Assembly (NCBI RefSeq): GCF_003967075.1
Contig: NZ_AP018666.1
Location: 148,122 to 212,121, forward strand
Direction: 5' to 3'
From: Sphingobium amiense
GTDB taxonomy: Bacteria > Pseudomonadota > Alphaproteobacteria > Sphingomonadales > Sphingomonadaceae
DNA: 64,000 nucleotides
Made by a program: the position numbers and the translations under genes. The notes beneath the pieces were generated by a model. That model was given only the letters and a program-made list of their open reading frames with translations. It made no database searches and was not told the DNA's origin. Below, piece after piece: positions 7,862 to 17,656 of the stretch (within the stretch, counting starts at the first letter, position 1; each line of letters starts with the position of its first letter).

Positions 7862-10129
7862 ATGGATCGAACACGTCAGCTCTGGATTTGGCTTCTATCA
7901 TTGCTGGCAGTCTCTTTTGCCGTCCTGCTTCTGGTTGGCCGCGACATCAGCATTCAGGCGCCGCCGCTTCCCGCCAAGGTCGTGACCGCAAACGGCGAAA
8001 CCGTCTTCACCCGTGCCGAGATGCAGCGTGGCCGCCAGGTCTGGCAATCTATGGGCGGCATGCAACTGGGCTCGATCTGGGGACACGGCGGCTACGTAGC
8101 GCCCGATTGGTCAGCCGACTGGTTGCACCGGGAATCACTGGCACTTCTCGATCTCTGGGCACAGCGGGATCTGGGCGGCGCCTTTGAGAGTTTAAACGAG
8201 GAACACAAGGCGCTCCTCCAGCGGCGGCTGCAAACGGAAATGCGCCGAAACACGTTTGAAGCGAGCACGGATACCATCACGATCAGCAACGATCGCGCGG
8301 TGGCAATCGAGCGGGTGGCAAAGCACTACGTCAATCTGTTCGGCAACGACCCCGCCACGGCCGAGCTGCGCGAAAACTATGCCATGAAGAACGATACGGT
8401 CCCCGACGCAGGGCACCGAGCCGCCATGACCTCCTTCTTCTGGTGGACGGCCTGGGCGGCCACAACGGAACGACAAGGGCGGACGACAACGTATACGAAC
8501 AACTGGCCGAGCGAGCCGCTGGTCGGGAATCGCCCACCATCAAGTACATTCATCTGGTCGGCCTTCAGCGTCACCTTCCTGCTTGCCGGCATCGCGCTGT
8601 TGGGTTGGCACCATGCGGTGACGCACGGACGAAGGGAGAAGGAGCACGACCTCCCCGCGAAAGATCCGCTGCGCGAGATCGCGGTGACGCCTTCGATGCG
8701 GGCGACAGCCAAATATTTCTGGGTCGTTCTCGCACTGTTTCTCGCGCAGATCATGCTGGGTGCAATGACGGCCCACTATCAGGTCGAGGGGCAGCTGGTT
8801 TATGGCTATGAAGCGGCCGAGATCCTGCCTTATTCGATCACCCGCACCTGGCACACGCAGCTTGCCGTGCTGTGGATCGCGACAGCCTGGCTGGGAACGG
8901 GCCTCTACATAGCTCCTGCGATCTCGGGCCATGAACCGAGGTTCCAGGCTCTGGGTGCCAACATCCTCTGGGCCTGCCTCCTGATTATCGTCGTGGGCTC
9001 CTTTGCCGGGCAATGGCTCGCGGTGATGCAGAAACTGGGACTGGAGAGGAACTTCTGGTTCGGACACCAGGGCTGGGAATATGTCGATATGGGGCGCTTC
9101 TGGCAGTGGTTTCTCTTCATCGGCCTGATGCTCTGGCTTGTGCTCGTCGGCCGGGCGCTCTGGCCTGCGCTCAAAGAGAAGTCCGAATCCCGCCACATCA
9201 CGATGCTGTTTTTCCTATCCGCCGTAGCCATCGGACTCTTCTACGGTGCCGGGCTGTTCTGGAATGAGCATACAGCGCTCTCCATGATTGAATATTGGCG
9301 TTGGTGGGTGGTCCATCTGTGGGTCGAAGGCTTTTTCGAGGTGTTCGCCACCGCGGTCATCGCCTTCCTCTTCACGCGCCTCGGCCTCATTCCGACACCC
9401 ACCGCCACGGTCGCCGTCTTGTTTGCCACGATCATCTTCATGGCAGGCGGAGTGCTGGGAACGTTGCACCATCTCTACTTCGCGGGAACCTCGATCGCGG
9501 TGCTGGCGCTTGGCGCGAGCTTCTCAGCGCTCGAGGTCGTGCCGCTCGCCTATATTGGCTTCGAAGCTTATGAACACTGGAAGCTGAGCAGCGCGACACC
9601 CTGGATGCAGCGTTATAAATGGCCCGTCATGTTCTTCCTGGCGGTATCCTTCTGGAATCTCGTCGGAGCAGGCCTGTTCGGCTTCCTCATCAATCCGCCG
9701 CTGTCGCTCTATTACATGCAGGGTCTCAATCTGACGCCGCTGCACGGACACACCGCATTGTTCGGCGTATACGGCATGTTGGGCGTCGGGCTCGTCCTGT
9801 TCTGCCTGCGTGGCATGTTGCCGAACCTGATCTGGAACGAAGGCGTGCTGAAGACGAGCTTTTGGTGCTTCAACATCGGCCTTGCGTTGATGGCGCTCCT
9901 GACCTTGCTGCCACTTGGTACGCTTCAGCTGACCGCCGCGATTGACAAGGGCTACTGGTACGCTCGCTCGGCCGAGTTCATGCAGCAACCGGTGGTCGAT
10001 CTGCTGGTGTGGCTGAGGGTTCCTGGAGATATCGTCTTTTCTGCCGGGGCGGTAGCGCTCGCCTGGTTTGTCGCCAGTCTTTGGCTCAGACCCCGGTCTG
10101 ACGACAGCGAGGCGCAAATTGCACAGTGA
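7862..10129 (+). CDS. norZ: Quinol-dependent nitric oxide reductase
   Basis: This single-subunit enzyme reduces two NO to N2O with electrons from quinol, in the inner membrane. The 755-residue protein has the N-terminal extension of qNOR that replaces NorC (FTRAEMQRGRQVWQSMGGMQLGS, no heme c motif). About 12 helices follow, with metal-ligand histidines in WWVVHLWVEGFFEVF, GTLHHLYFAG and LHGHTALFGVYG. GGGGAG precedes the ATG. It closes the nsrR operon and gives NO removal without oxygen, complementing Hmp. No other denitrification genes are visible, so detoxification is the likely purpose. Confidence 0.95.
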   Translation: MDRTRQLWIWLLSLLAVSFAVLLLVGRDISIQAPPLPAKVVTANGETVFTRAEMQRGRQVWQSMGGMQLGSIWGHGGYVAPDWSADWLHRESLALLDLWAQRDLGGAFESLNEEHKALLQRRLQTEMRRNTFEASTDTITISNDRAVAIERVAKHYVNLFGNDPATAELRENYAMKNDTVPDAGHRAAMTSFFWWTAWAATTERQGRTTTYTNNWPSEPLVGNRPPSSTFIWSAFSVTFLLAGIALLGWHHAVTHGRREKEHDLPAKDPLREIAVTPSMRATAKYFWVVLALFLAQIMLGAMTAHYQVEGQLVYGYEAAEILPYSITRTWHTQLAVLWIATAWLGTGLYIAPAISGHEPRFQALGANILWACLLIIVVGSFAGQWLAVMQKLGLERNFWFGHQGWEYVDMGRFWQWFLFIGLMLWLVLVGRALWPALKEKSESRHITMLFFLSAVAIGLFYGAGLFWNEHTALSMIEYWRWWVVHLWVEGFFEVFATAVIAFLFTRLGLIPTPTATVAVLFATIIFMAGGVLGTLHHLYFAGTSIAVLALGASFSALEVVPLAYIGFEAYEHWKLSSATPWMQRYKWPVMFFLAVSFWNLVGAGLFGFLINPPLSLYYMQGLNLTPLHGHTALFGVYGMLGVGLVLFCLRGMLPNLIWNEGVLKTSFWCFNIGLALMALLTLLPLGTLQLTAAIDKGYWYARSAEFMQQPVVDLLVWLRVPGDIVFSAGAVALAWFVASLWLRPRSDDSEAQIAQ

Positions 10130-10241
10130 TCGATCGAGGAGTCCGATGCCGCGCAGTCCCAGCCAACCCTTGCTCGTGGGCTAGCCACGTTCTGTCGACA
10201 AACGCCACACTTGGATGCGAGTTTCGGTGAACCTTTTGTCC

Positions 10242-10457
10242 ATGCGCACCAAACTTCTGTTCGCAGGTCTGGCAGCCGGGTCGATGGCTGCTCTATCCTC
10301 GCCCGCGATTGCTCAGATGCCGCCCGGCTCACGGGACTGTTCATTCCAGTCGCTATCGCCGGAGGAAAAGTCTCGGTACCAATCCCGTTACCGGCGCCGC
10401 GTGCGCGTCGATGGGCAAGCTTTTGCCGATAATGGCTGTATGAACAGGTGTGCATGA
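10242..10457 (+). CDS. Small secreted protein of unknown function
   Basis: The 71-residue product has a clear Sec signal, MRTKLLFAGLAAGSMAALSSPAIAQ. The mature part is about 46 residues, with three cysteines (SRDCSFQS, DNGCMNRCA) and an arginine-rich centre (YQSRYRRRVRVDG). A longer start nine codons upstream would extend the signal peptide. The ribosome binding site is weak. I do not recognise a family; it follows norZ but is 112 bases away. Confidence 0.5.
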   Translation: MRTKLLFAGLAAGSMAALSSPAIAQMPPGSRDCSFQSLSPEEKSRYQSRYRRRVRVDGQAFADNGCMNRCA

Positions 10458-10838
10458 CAGCCTCTGAGCGCAAAGCCCTCCGGCGTCCCCGCAAGGGCAA
10501 AAACTGCCGCGCCGTTTCGCGCCCCGTCACCAGCTTGGACGGATCCATGACAGTTGGCATCGGGCGCAAATGCGACTGACGCGCTCGATGCCGCACATGG
10601 CGATCATGGTGCGTTTCCAGGAGGGGACCAAATCCTACGCTAAGAATTTTGGCCAGCGATATTCTTCGCCGGTCAGGGTTATGTGCTCCCACCCCGCTCC
10701 TTACGGAGATCGAATCCACTGATCACTGAATTCTGACTTTAGAAACGTTTCTTGAATCGGGATCCATGGATGAAAAGGGGCCGACTCTCTGCATTCAGCG
10801 AATATTCGAACGCGAAGGCAGAAGGCCGGCCTGATCGA
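10458..10838. other. Intergenic region, no gene seen
   Basis: Open frames here are short and lack start signals. It separates the NO module from a truncated TonB-receptor gene and holds nothing I can name. Confidence 0.5.
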
Positions 10839-11299
10839 TCAGAAGCTGATCGTTGCCGTGCCCCAAAAGCGGCGCCCTTCATCGAGCATCCAGTTGCCGT
10901 CGAGACCATCAAACCGGCCGCGGTCATCGACCGGCACGATCTTGTCGGTGACGTTGAGCACCGCCGCCCTCAGCGCGAAATTCTCATTGATCGTGAAATT
11001 GATGCCGACATCGAAGGTCGTGCTCCCTTCACGGGTGCGGGTGTTGAGCGCGCCGTTGCGGAACCCGCTGAAAGTCTGCTTGCCCGAGTAGTAGCCGAGC
11101 ACATAGGCCGCGATCTGCTCGGTCGCTTGCCAGTCCAGGCGAACGTTGGCCATGTGCCTGGGCGTCTTGTCGAGCGGCGTTCCGTCAAGCGAACTGCCGT
11201 CGAAAGCGGGCTCGCCGCCACCCTTCCGGACGGAATCGGTGTAGGTATAATTCGCGGTCAGCAGCAATGCCGGGGTGATCGGCAGTCTGCCATTCACTT
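10839..11299 (-). pseudogene. TonB-dependent receptor, C-terminal remnant
   Basis: About 150 codons encode the last beta strands of an outer-membrane TonB-dependent receptor (LLLTANYTYTDSVRKGG, HMANVRLDWQATEQIAAYVLG, ALRAAVLNVTDKIV). The sequence ends in the aromatic-terminated strand FWGTATISF, as expected for a barrel protein. The N-terminal plug and most of the barrel are missing: the frame runs straight into the left end of an IS21-type remnant. It is a broken gene with no start of its own. Confidence 0.85.
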
Positions 11300-11381
11300 T
11301 GTCAAACGGCGCGCAAACGGGACCCCGTATAGGCGTTGAAGGGGGACCCCCTTTTCGAGATTGAGCGGAGGGTTGATGCCC

Positions 11382-11436
11382 TGCGCTGTGTGCGGCGGAG
11401 GTCGGGCGTAGCCCGGCCGGAGGCGTACACAGCGCA
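11382..11436. terminator. Hairpin at the 3' end of the IS21 remnant
   Basis: TGCGCTGTGT and ACACAGCGCA form the outer stem, with an inner GTCGGGC/GCCCGG stem between them. It lies downstream of the istB part on the minus strand and could stop transcription, though no T-run follows. Confidence 0.4.
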
Positions 11437-11468
11437 AGTTCGTTTTGAAGCTGGGGTGAGAGTGGCGG

Positions 11469-12149
11469 CTAACTGCGGTTTTTGAAGCGCCAGCTGTCGT
11501 TGCCGGTCTCGACGATATCGCAGTGATGAGTGACGCGGTCGAGCAGAGCCGTGGTCATTTTGGGATCCCCGAACACGGTAGGCCATTCGCCGAAGGCGAG
11601 GTTGGTCGTGATAACGACGCTGGTGCGTTCGTAGAGCTTGCTGATCAGGTGGAACAGGAGCTGGCCACCAGAGCGCGCGAACGGCAGATATCCCAACTCA
11701 TCGAGCACCACCAGGTCGAGCCGTGAGAGCTGTCCCGCCAGGGTCCCGCCCTTGCCGATCCGGGCCTCCTCTTCGAGGCGTGTCACCAGCCAGGGATCGT
11801 AAATGGTGCGGTTCCGCCCGAAGTGACGCTCATGTTCCCCGACGATCTCTTCGCCGCAGCGGATGACGATCCGGCCCGCATAGGCGCGCACCTGCACCGT
11901 GCGCCGCGCCGCCCTGGACATGACCGAGTAGCGGTTGCGGTCGAAGCTGATGAGGCAGGTGCCGGTGACGGCATGCTCGCTCTCATGGAAGCCATCGAAG
12001 GGCGCCAGGATCGGCTGCAGGACAGGCCGCTCCATCTCCAGCGCCTAGGCCACGGTGATATCGCCGCGCTCGGGATGGGTGTGGTGCTCGGCCCAGCGCC
12101 GGCACTCCGCCTTCCTTCTCACGATCTGGCTTTTGAGCCATTCGAGCAT
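11469..12149 (-). pseudogene. Chimeric istA-istB remnant with internal deletion
   Basis: The 5' part matches the late region of an IS21 transposase (MLEWLKSQIVRRKAECRRW, then an in-frame TAG, then [19 protein letters not shown] and [13 protein letters not shown]). At about codon 90 of the open part it passes in frame into the C-terminal half of the IstB ATPase ([58 protein letters not shown]). The end of istA and the start of istB, with its Walker A motif, are gone. The fusion cannot be an active transposase. Confidence 0.85.
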
Positions 12150-12172
12150 GGAATCTTTTGCCATCATGGGCG

Positions 12173-12514
12173 TCGTCGTCGCTCTCGGCAGCATCGTCTA
12201 CCGGGCCAGCATCCGCCGGTCATCAACGTAGGGGTCACGACGGTGGAGCGAGCGGTCGGCTCTTCAAGCCCAACGCGATCGGCTCATTTCTCGCTCACCA
12301 GTCGTGAACTAACGGCAAATTTGTCAGAATTTGAGGGTGAAAGTGATTTATGGCCCTCATTTTTGTTTCAAGCAGCGCCTGCCGAATGCATCTCTGCGAT
12401 TGATGTCTTCTGCAAAAGCTTGTTGGCATCGGATGCTCGCTGATCACACCTAACCCGTAATCGTGCCTCTGGCTGACATACCCGACAAACGTATAAGCTC
12501 GCCATGCGCGGGCG
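12173..12514. other. Intergenic region, no gene seen
   Basis: No supported gene. A short plus-strand frame near 12174 reads MGVVVALGSIVYRASIRR before a stop. It could be the tail of a lost membrane protein, but it is too short to name. Confidence 0.4.
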
Positions 12515-12796
12515 TCACCAACCCAATTCCGCGTGCGATCCCAAGCGCACAAGCTGCAAGGTGTCGTCATCGGGCTTGCGGTAAATCAGCACGAGGTCGG
12601 GCTTTATGTGGCAATCGCGATGGTCGCGCCAGTCGCCGGTCAGCGCATGGTCGCGGTGGCGCGGTTCAAGCGGCTCGTCGGATGCCAGCGCCTCGATGAT
12701 CGGGATCAGGTCAGCGTCCAGCGTCTTGGCGTGCTGCCCCTTCTTCTCCCGCTTGTAGTCGCGCTTGAACCGCCCGAAGCGTTCAATCGTCCGCAT
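12515..12796 (-). CDS. yafQ: YafQ-family ribonuclease toxin
   Basis: The 93-residue protein has the RelE/YafQ fold, a ribosome-dependent mRNA interferase. Residues corresponding to the known catalytic set are visible: H50 (RHRDHALTGDW), H63 and D67 (DCHIKPDLVLIYRK), and a late histidine at 88 (RLGSHAELGW). It overlaps the end of dinJ by 14 bases, the usual antitoxin-first order. Length is normal and it appears intact, so it may serve plasmid maintenance. Confidence 0.9.
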   Translation of the reverse strand: MRTIERFGRFKRDYKREKKGQHAKTLDADLIPIIEALASDEPLEPRHRDHALTGDWRDHRDCHIKPDLVLIYRKPDDDTLQLVRLGSHAELGW

Positions 12797-13046
12797 TGAG
12801 GTCGGCCATCAGGTCGACCACCGTGGCGAACCGCTTGCCCTTTCCCTCGCGCGCTTCCTTCATGGCCTCGATCGTCTCGGCATTGGGCACCAGCGGTTCA
12901 AACGGCAAGGCCTTGTCGCGGGCAACGCGGGTCAGCATCAGGCGCACGGCATCGGAGACGGTCAGCCCCATAGCAGCCAGCACGGTCGCGGCTTCCTCCT
13001 TCACCGCTCCGTCGATCCGGGTCTGCACAAGAGCGTTTGCGGCCAT
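12783..13046 (-). CDS. dinJ: DinJ/RelB-family antitoxin
   Basis: The 87-residue protein starts MAANALVQTRIDGAVKEEAA. The ribbon-helix-helix region continues with MGLTVSDAVRLMLTRVARDK, and an acidic C-terminal arm that would wrap the toxin follows. I chose this start because AAAGGAAA lies about 6 bases upstream. DinJ binds and inhibits YafQ and normally represses the shared promoter; the operator would lie just upstream but is not distinct to me. Confidence 0.9.
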   Translation of the reverse strand: MAANALVQTRIDGAVKEEAATVLAAMGLTVSDAVRLMLTRVARDKALPFEPLVPNAETIEAMKEAREGKGKRFATVVDLMADLNADD

Positions 13047-13429
13047 GTCGATTTCCTTTCTGCATGACGATGTAATGCAAGCGAACGCAAAGTGCAATCA
13101 GGCAAAGCCCCGGCTATCGACATGGCGACCGGGCTTCGCGTTTTTCACCTTCAATGCTGTGAGTGCCATCGGTTCGGGGCCCTGATCGGGAATGTTGGGG
13201 CCGTTCTCACACTTTCGGTGGGCAAACGGTCCCACAATCGTTCCACATTTTGGGCCAAATTCAGGCAAATCAGGGAGACGACCGCGAACAACTTACAAGA
13301 CAAATCGTTGCTTTTTCAGTGTAGGTAGGGGTAGGGACGCCATCAGCTCGCTTGACACAAGGTTCTACACTCGACAGCGGGGTCCTCTACCACCGGGCAA
13401 TTCTGCAGGATGCTGCAAACCGCGCGATA
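13047..13429. other. Intergenic region, no gene seen
   Basis: It holds the promoter side of the dinJ-yafQ pair and the 3' flank of the DUF411 gene. Open frames crossing it are not preceded by convincing start signals. Confidence 0.45.
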
Positions 13430-13867
13430 TCAATGGCGGGCGAAAATTCGCTGACCGGCGCTGCCGAAGGCCACCACCGTATAGGGTTGGCGGGCAGCGC
13501 CTGCCACTTCCATGCCCTCCGAACCGATCGGCATCCCCGCAACCGCAATGCCTTTGACGCCCGCAGGACGGGTCGCCAGCAAGCGCTTGACGTCGGATAT
13601 CGGGACATGGCCCTCGATCATATAGCCATCGACGATCGCGCTGTGGCAAGATGCCAGCGTCCGGGGCATGCCGGCCTTGCGCTGAAGCTCGCTGCGCGAC
13701 GCATCGTCACGCATGACGACCTTGCGTCCCAGCTTCGCGCGCACGGCCTGCGCCCACTTCTCGCAACATCCACATCCCGGATCCCGGTGGACGACGATAT
13801 CACTGGCCGCAAGCGCTACGCCGGGCATGGCGAGGAACAGCAAGGCGACGAATAGGCGGGTCTTCAT
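13430..13867 (-). CDS. DUF411 periplasmic metal-binding protein
   Basis: The 145-residue protein starts MKTRLFVALLFLAMPGVALA, a signal peptide. It then shows the DUF411 hallmark VHRDPGCGCCEKWAQAV, in which the CGCC cluster is the likely metal site. TLASCHSAIVDGYMIEGHVP follows, with another Cys-His pair. DUF411 proteins are commonly found in copper-resistance loci. It is the last gene of the ald-adh-copA-copB-mfs operon, 79 bases after the MFS gene, so copper binding in the periplasm is likely. A GGGAG site precedes the start. Confidence 0.8.
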   Translation of the reverse strand: MKTRLFVALLFLAMPGVALAASDIVVHRDPGCGCCEKWAQAVRAKLGRKVVMRDDASRSELQRKAGMPRTLASCHSAIVDGYMIEGHVPISDVKRLLATRPAGVKGIAVAGMPIGSEGMEVAGAARQPYTVVAFGSAGQRIFARH

Positions 13868-13946
13868 GAAATGACTCCCGGAAGAACGATAAGCATGGGG
13901 CAGAGGCCCCTTCTTTTCTATACGCATCAATGCGCCCCTCCCCTCA

Positions 13947-14482
13947 TCACGCAGATGATTTTACGATGGCGGGCGGCCTCCAGGCTAGCGGCAGGGACAC
14001 AAGCAGCGCTAGCGATAGACCACCAATCCCCCACAGAACGAGCGGCTGCGCCCCGGGAGCGACGATGGCTATCGCCAGCGGCGCGAGCGCCTGCCCGATG
14101 CTGGCGGCGGAATGCTGGAAACCGAGCTTCACGCCTGAAGGGGCCCCGCCGCCGCTGATCCAGAAGCTGGTGACCAATCGAAGGGTTGCCGAGCTCCAGC
14201 CGGCAGCAACGATGATCCCACTGAGTTCGGCCATGCTCGCGGCGACAGGGAACAGGAAAAGCGCCGCAGCCAGCAGGCCGAGCGTCAGCCCCGCAAGCCG
14301 CCTCGGCATGGTCACCAGCCAATCGAGCCTCGCATGGAAGATCTGTGCTGCCAGCATGCCCAATCCGCAGAGACTGAGCATCCAGGCGATCTCTTCGCGG
14401 CTCAGCGAAATGACGCTCCGCGTCACCAGGAGATTGACATGCATCGCCGCCAGCCCGCCGCCCGCGACGATCGTGACGAAAA
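13947..14482 (-). pseudogene. MFS transporter, 3' half (split by Tn3-family element)
   Basis: This is the C-terminal part of a major facilitator transporter, with helices such as AGLTLGLLAAALFLFPVAAS and ALAPLAIAIVAPGAQPLVLW. The gene begins on the other side of the transposon. If the transposon and one copy of the 5-bp repeat GAAAA are removed, the two halves join in frame as ATLILLF-VTIVAGGG, giving a protein of about 413 residues. The open frame seen past the junction into the transposon end is an artefact. The substrate is unknown; the context is copper resistance. Confidence 0.9.
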
Positions 14483-14526
14483 GGCCCAGTCGGCCCGAAG
14501 CTGCGATTTTGGTCATCTTGGAGAAC
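14483..14526 (+). repeat. Tn3-family left terminal inverted repeat
   Basis: It begins GGCCCAGTCGGCCCGAAGCT and is matched by the inverted copy at 18543-18586 with three differences. The GAAAA target repeat lies immediately outside. Confidence 0.93.
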
Positions 14527-14604
14527 AGGTCGGAAACGGGCTGGTTGTTGTTGACGGTCGCCCATGCGAGGAACGACGTTCCGCTCCGATAAGGGAGCGG
14601 CGTT

Positions 14605-17514
14605 ATGAGCCTTGGCGTTTCGAGTGGGGATCTGATCGGCTCCTGGAGCCTGAGTTTTTCGGACATCGCGTTCGTGACCGGCAAAGCGGAGACGGCACGA
14701 CTGGGATTGGCGGTTCAGCTTAGATTTTTCGCCGGGCATGGCTTCTTTGTGCCGGATCATGCGTCGATACCCTCCGACGGTGTCTTGTATCTGGCGGAGC
14801 AACTTGGTCTCGATGCCAAATCCGTGAACCACTATGATTTTTCCGGTCGCACCGCCCGCCGGCATTGCGCGGAGATTTTGCGGCATCTCGGGTTCCGCCG
14901 TATGACGCAGACGGATCGCAGGGCGTTGTCGGGGTGGATTTCCGACGATCTTTGTGCGGGCGGGCAGTCGATCAATGCCATGCTCGAGCATGTTTTCCTG
15001 TGGTGCCGCGACCGCCGTATCTATGGGCCGTCGCGCAAGGAGCTGGAACGCCTCGTCCGCTCGCAACGACACTTCTATCTGGAGGCCCTGTTGGCCCGAG
15101 TCGGCGACCGGCTTGCGCCGGATGCGATCGCCTTGCTGGAAGCCTCGCTCGCCGATCCCGAGGGCCCGACCGGCTTCAACACGATGAAGGGCGATGCAGG
15201 TCAGGCGACGCTCGAAAACATTCTTGGCGTGACCGCCAAACTCGCCTTTATCCAGCGGCTTGCTCTTCCCCGAGATTTCCTATCGGTCACGGGCAAGGCA
15301 TGGGTCGATCAGATCGTTCGCCGGGTTGCCGGCGAGAAAGCCTCGGAGATGCGCCGGCATGTACCGGCGCGCCAGCTCGGGCTCTATGCCGTTTATCTGA
15401 TGGCGCGGGAAGCTCAGCTTACGGATGCGATGGTCGACCTGCTGATCGAGACGGTCCATAAGATCGGATCGCGCTCGAAACGCAAGGTGGTGGGCGATAT
15501 CGCGAAAGACATCGAGCGGGTCTATGGCAAGGAGCGACTCCTGGTCGAGATTGCCAGCGCTTCGATCGACGATCCATCCGGGCGCATCTGCGATGTCATT
15601 TTCCCAATCGCCGGCAAGGACAAGCTGGCGGCGATCGTCAAGGAAAGCCAGGCAAAGGGCGCCTTGGATCGGCGGATCTACAAGGTGATGCGGGGGTCAT
15701 GGGCCAATCATTATCGCCGTATGCTGCCAAGCCTGCTTTCGGCACTGGAGTTCCGGTCGAACAATGCCGTGTGGCGTCCGGTGCTGGCGGCCCTGGACTG
15801 GATCAGAAGCAAAGTGGATGATGGATGCCGCTACGTGCCGCCGCACGCAGTGCCGGTCGACGAGGTCATTCCGGCGAGATGGCGCAGTTCCGTCATTGAT
15901 GAAGAGGGGCGCGTAAACCGGATCAGTTATGAGCTTTGTGTCCTCGCGCAACTGCGCGATCGCATCCGTTCTAAGGAAATCTGGGTTGTCGGGGCGGACC
16001 GATACCGCAATCCCGATGACGATCTTCCCAAGGACTTCGATGCGCGGCGAGAAGCATATTACACAGGATTGAACCTGACGGCGGATGCGCGTGCATTTTC
16101 AAGCGCCATCCGGGGAGAGCTTGCTCAGGAACTGTTGCTCCTCAATGCCAATATTCCCCGGAACGACAAGGTTCGGCTGCTGTGGCGCGGCGAGAACCGT
16201 ATATCTCTCACCCCGTTCAAACCCTTGCCCGAACCCAGGGGTCTCGCCTCGATCAAGACCGAGATCGGCCAACGCTGGCCGATGACCGGGCTGCTCGACG
16301 TACTGAAGGAGGCTGCCCTTGATACGGGACTTCTCGAAGCGTTCGAAACATCGGCCTCGCGTGTTGCACTGCCGAAAACCGCGCTGGATCAACGTCTCCT
16401 GCTATGCCTCTACGGCCTGGGAACGAATGCCGGGCTCAAGCGGATCGCCGGCGCCACCCCCGATGTCAGCTATGAAGAGCTGCTGCATGTCCATCGCCGC
16501 TTCGTTCATACCGCGGCGCTCAAGGAGGCGTGTGCCAGGGTTGCGAATGCCACCCTGGCAATCCGCAATGCCGCAGTCTGGGGGGACGCCGGCACGGCCT
16601 GTGCGTCAGATTCCACAAAGTTCGGAGCCTGGGATCGCAACCTGATGACGGAATGGCATGCGCGTTATGGTGGACGGGGCGTCATGATCTACTGGCATGT
16701 CGAACGACGCGCGACGTGCGTCTATTCCCAGCTCAAGCGCTGCTCTTCCTCCGAGGTCGCCTCCATGATCGAGGGCGTGCTGCGCCATTGCACCGACATG
16801 GAAATCCAGCGACAATATGTTGATAGTCATGGCCAAAGCGCGGTTGGCTTTGCATTTTGCCGGCTTCTCGGATTTGAGCTTGCACCCCGCCTGAAAGCGA
16901 TCGCTCGCCAGAAGCTGGCTCTTCCCGATGTCGGCATGCGAACGCGGCTTCCCCACTTGCAGCCGATCCTCTCCAGTCCGATCAACTGGGATGAGATCGA
17001 GCAGCAATATGACGAGATGGTCAAATATGCAGCCGCGATGCAGACAAAAACCGCCGACCCGGAGGCGATCCTGCGCCGGTTTAGCCGCTCCGAGGTGATG
17101 CACCCGACCTACAAGGCGTTGAGTGAGTTGGGCCGCGCGGTCAAGACGATCTTCCTGTGCCGGTATCTGCGCGAGGAGTCCTTCCGCCGCGAAATTCATG
17201 AAGGCCTGAATGTCGTTGAAAACTGGAACAGTGCCAACGGGTTCGTTTTCTTCGGCAAGGGCGGCGAGATCGCCACCAACCGCATCGATGAGCAGCAGCT
17301 CTCGGTCCTGGCGCTACATTTGCTGCAAGCGTCGCTTGTCTATGTGAACACCCGAATGCTTCAGAGCGTGCTGGTGGAACCGAAATGGACGGGCCGGATG
17401 ACGCCGGATGATTATCGCGGCCTCACACCGCTGATTTACAGCCACGTCAATCCTTATGGCCGCTTCGACCTCGATCTAAATAGCCGGATCGATTTTGGGC
17501 GGCTTGCTGCCTGA
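14605..17514 (+). CDS. tnpA: Tn3-family transposase TnpA
   Basis: The 969-residue protein matches the usual Tn3 transposase length. The N-terminal DNA-binding part includes [20 protein letters not shown]. The catalytic core shows [16 protein letters not shown] (first aspartate) and [20 protein letters not shown] (second aspartate). The candidate glutamate is in [20 protein letters not shown]. The start has GGGAG 7 bases upstream, 79 bases inside the left inverted repeat. The frame is intact, so the protein could be active. Confidence 0.95.
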   Translation: MSLGVSSGDLIGSWSLSFSDIAFVTGKAETARLGLAVQLRFFAGHGFFVPDHASIPSDGVLYLAEQLGLDAKSVNHYDFSGRTARRHCAEILRHLGFRRMTQTDRRALSGWISDDLCAGGQSINAMLEHVFLWCRDRRIYGPSRKELERLVRSQRHFYLEALLARVGDRLAPDAIALLEASLADPEGPTGFNTMKGDAGQATLENILGVTAKLAFIQRLALPRDFLSVTGKAWVDQIVRRVAGEKASEMRRHVPARQLGLYAVYLMAREAQLTDAMVDLLIETVHKIGSRSKRKVVGDIAKDIERVYGKERLLVEIASASIDDPSGRICDVIFPIAGKDKLAAIVKESQAKGALDRRIYKVMRGSWANHYRRMLPSLLSALEFRSNNAVWRPVLAALDWIRSKVDDGCRYVPPHAVPVDEVIPARWRSSVIDEEGRVNRISYELCVLAQLRDRIRSKEIWVVGADRYRNPDDDLPKDFDARREAYYTGLNLTADARAFSSAIRGELAQELLLLNANIPRNDKVRLLWRGENRISLTPFKPLPEPRGLASIKTEIGQRWPMTGLLDVLKEAALDTGLLEAFETSASRVALPKTALDQRLLLCLYGLGTNAGLKRIAGATPDVSYEELLHVHRRFVHTAALKEACARVANATLAIRNAAVWGDAGTACASDSTKFGAWDRNLMTEWHARYGGRGVMIYWHVERRATCVYSQLKRCSSSEVASMIEGVLRHCTDMEIQRQYVDSHGQSAVGFAFCRLLGFELAPRLKAIARQKLALPDVGMRTRLPHLQPILSSPINWDEIEQQYDEMVKYAAAMQTKTADPEAILRRFSRSEVMHPTYKALSELGRAVKTIFLCRYLREESFRREIHEGLNVVENWNSANGFVFFGKGGEIATNRIDEQQLSVLALHLLQASLVYVNTRMLQSVLVEPKWTGRMTPDDYRGLTPLIYSHVNPYGRFDLDLNSRIDFGRLAA

Positions 17515-17549
17515 CCGGGGCCTTTCCGCTAGCACCATTGGGGTGCACC

Positions 17550-17652
17550 CGAACGTGACGATCGGAAGTGACATATGCGACATGTCACAAAAGGGTGGTT
17601 CCGTCACCAATGTTACTGTACGAGGGCAAAGCCACCCTAATGTGACGGATTT
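17550..17652. promoter_or_regulatory. Candidate res recombination site
   Basis: The gap between tnpA and tnpR holds inverted GTGAC/GTCAC motifs: GTGACATATGCGACATGTCAC around 17567-17587, then CCGTCACCAATG and AATGTGACGG. Repeated dyads between the two genes fit resolvase-binding subsites. The exact subsite borders are inferred. Confidence 0.6.
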
Positions 17653-17656
17653 GCCC

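Larger units (their letters stand above)
11300..12172. mobile_element. IS21-family element remnant
   Basis: The left end is TGTCAAACGGCGCGCAAACG, beginning with TG as IS21 ends do, followed by repeated GGGACCCC motifs. It contains a chimeric istA/istB frame and a long hairpin (arms 11382-11391 and 11427-11436). The right terminus and most of istA are missing, so the right boundary is approximate. It truncates the TonB-receptor gene on its left. Confidence 0.75.

Noticed and set aside
13947..14684. Independent 245-residue membrane protein
   Set aside because: Its N-terminal 60 or so codons lie in the transposon end. The rest is the second half of the MFS gene continued beyond the transposon.
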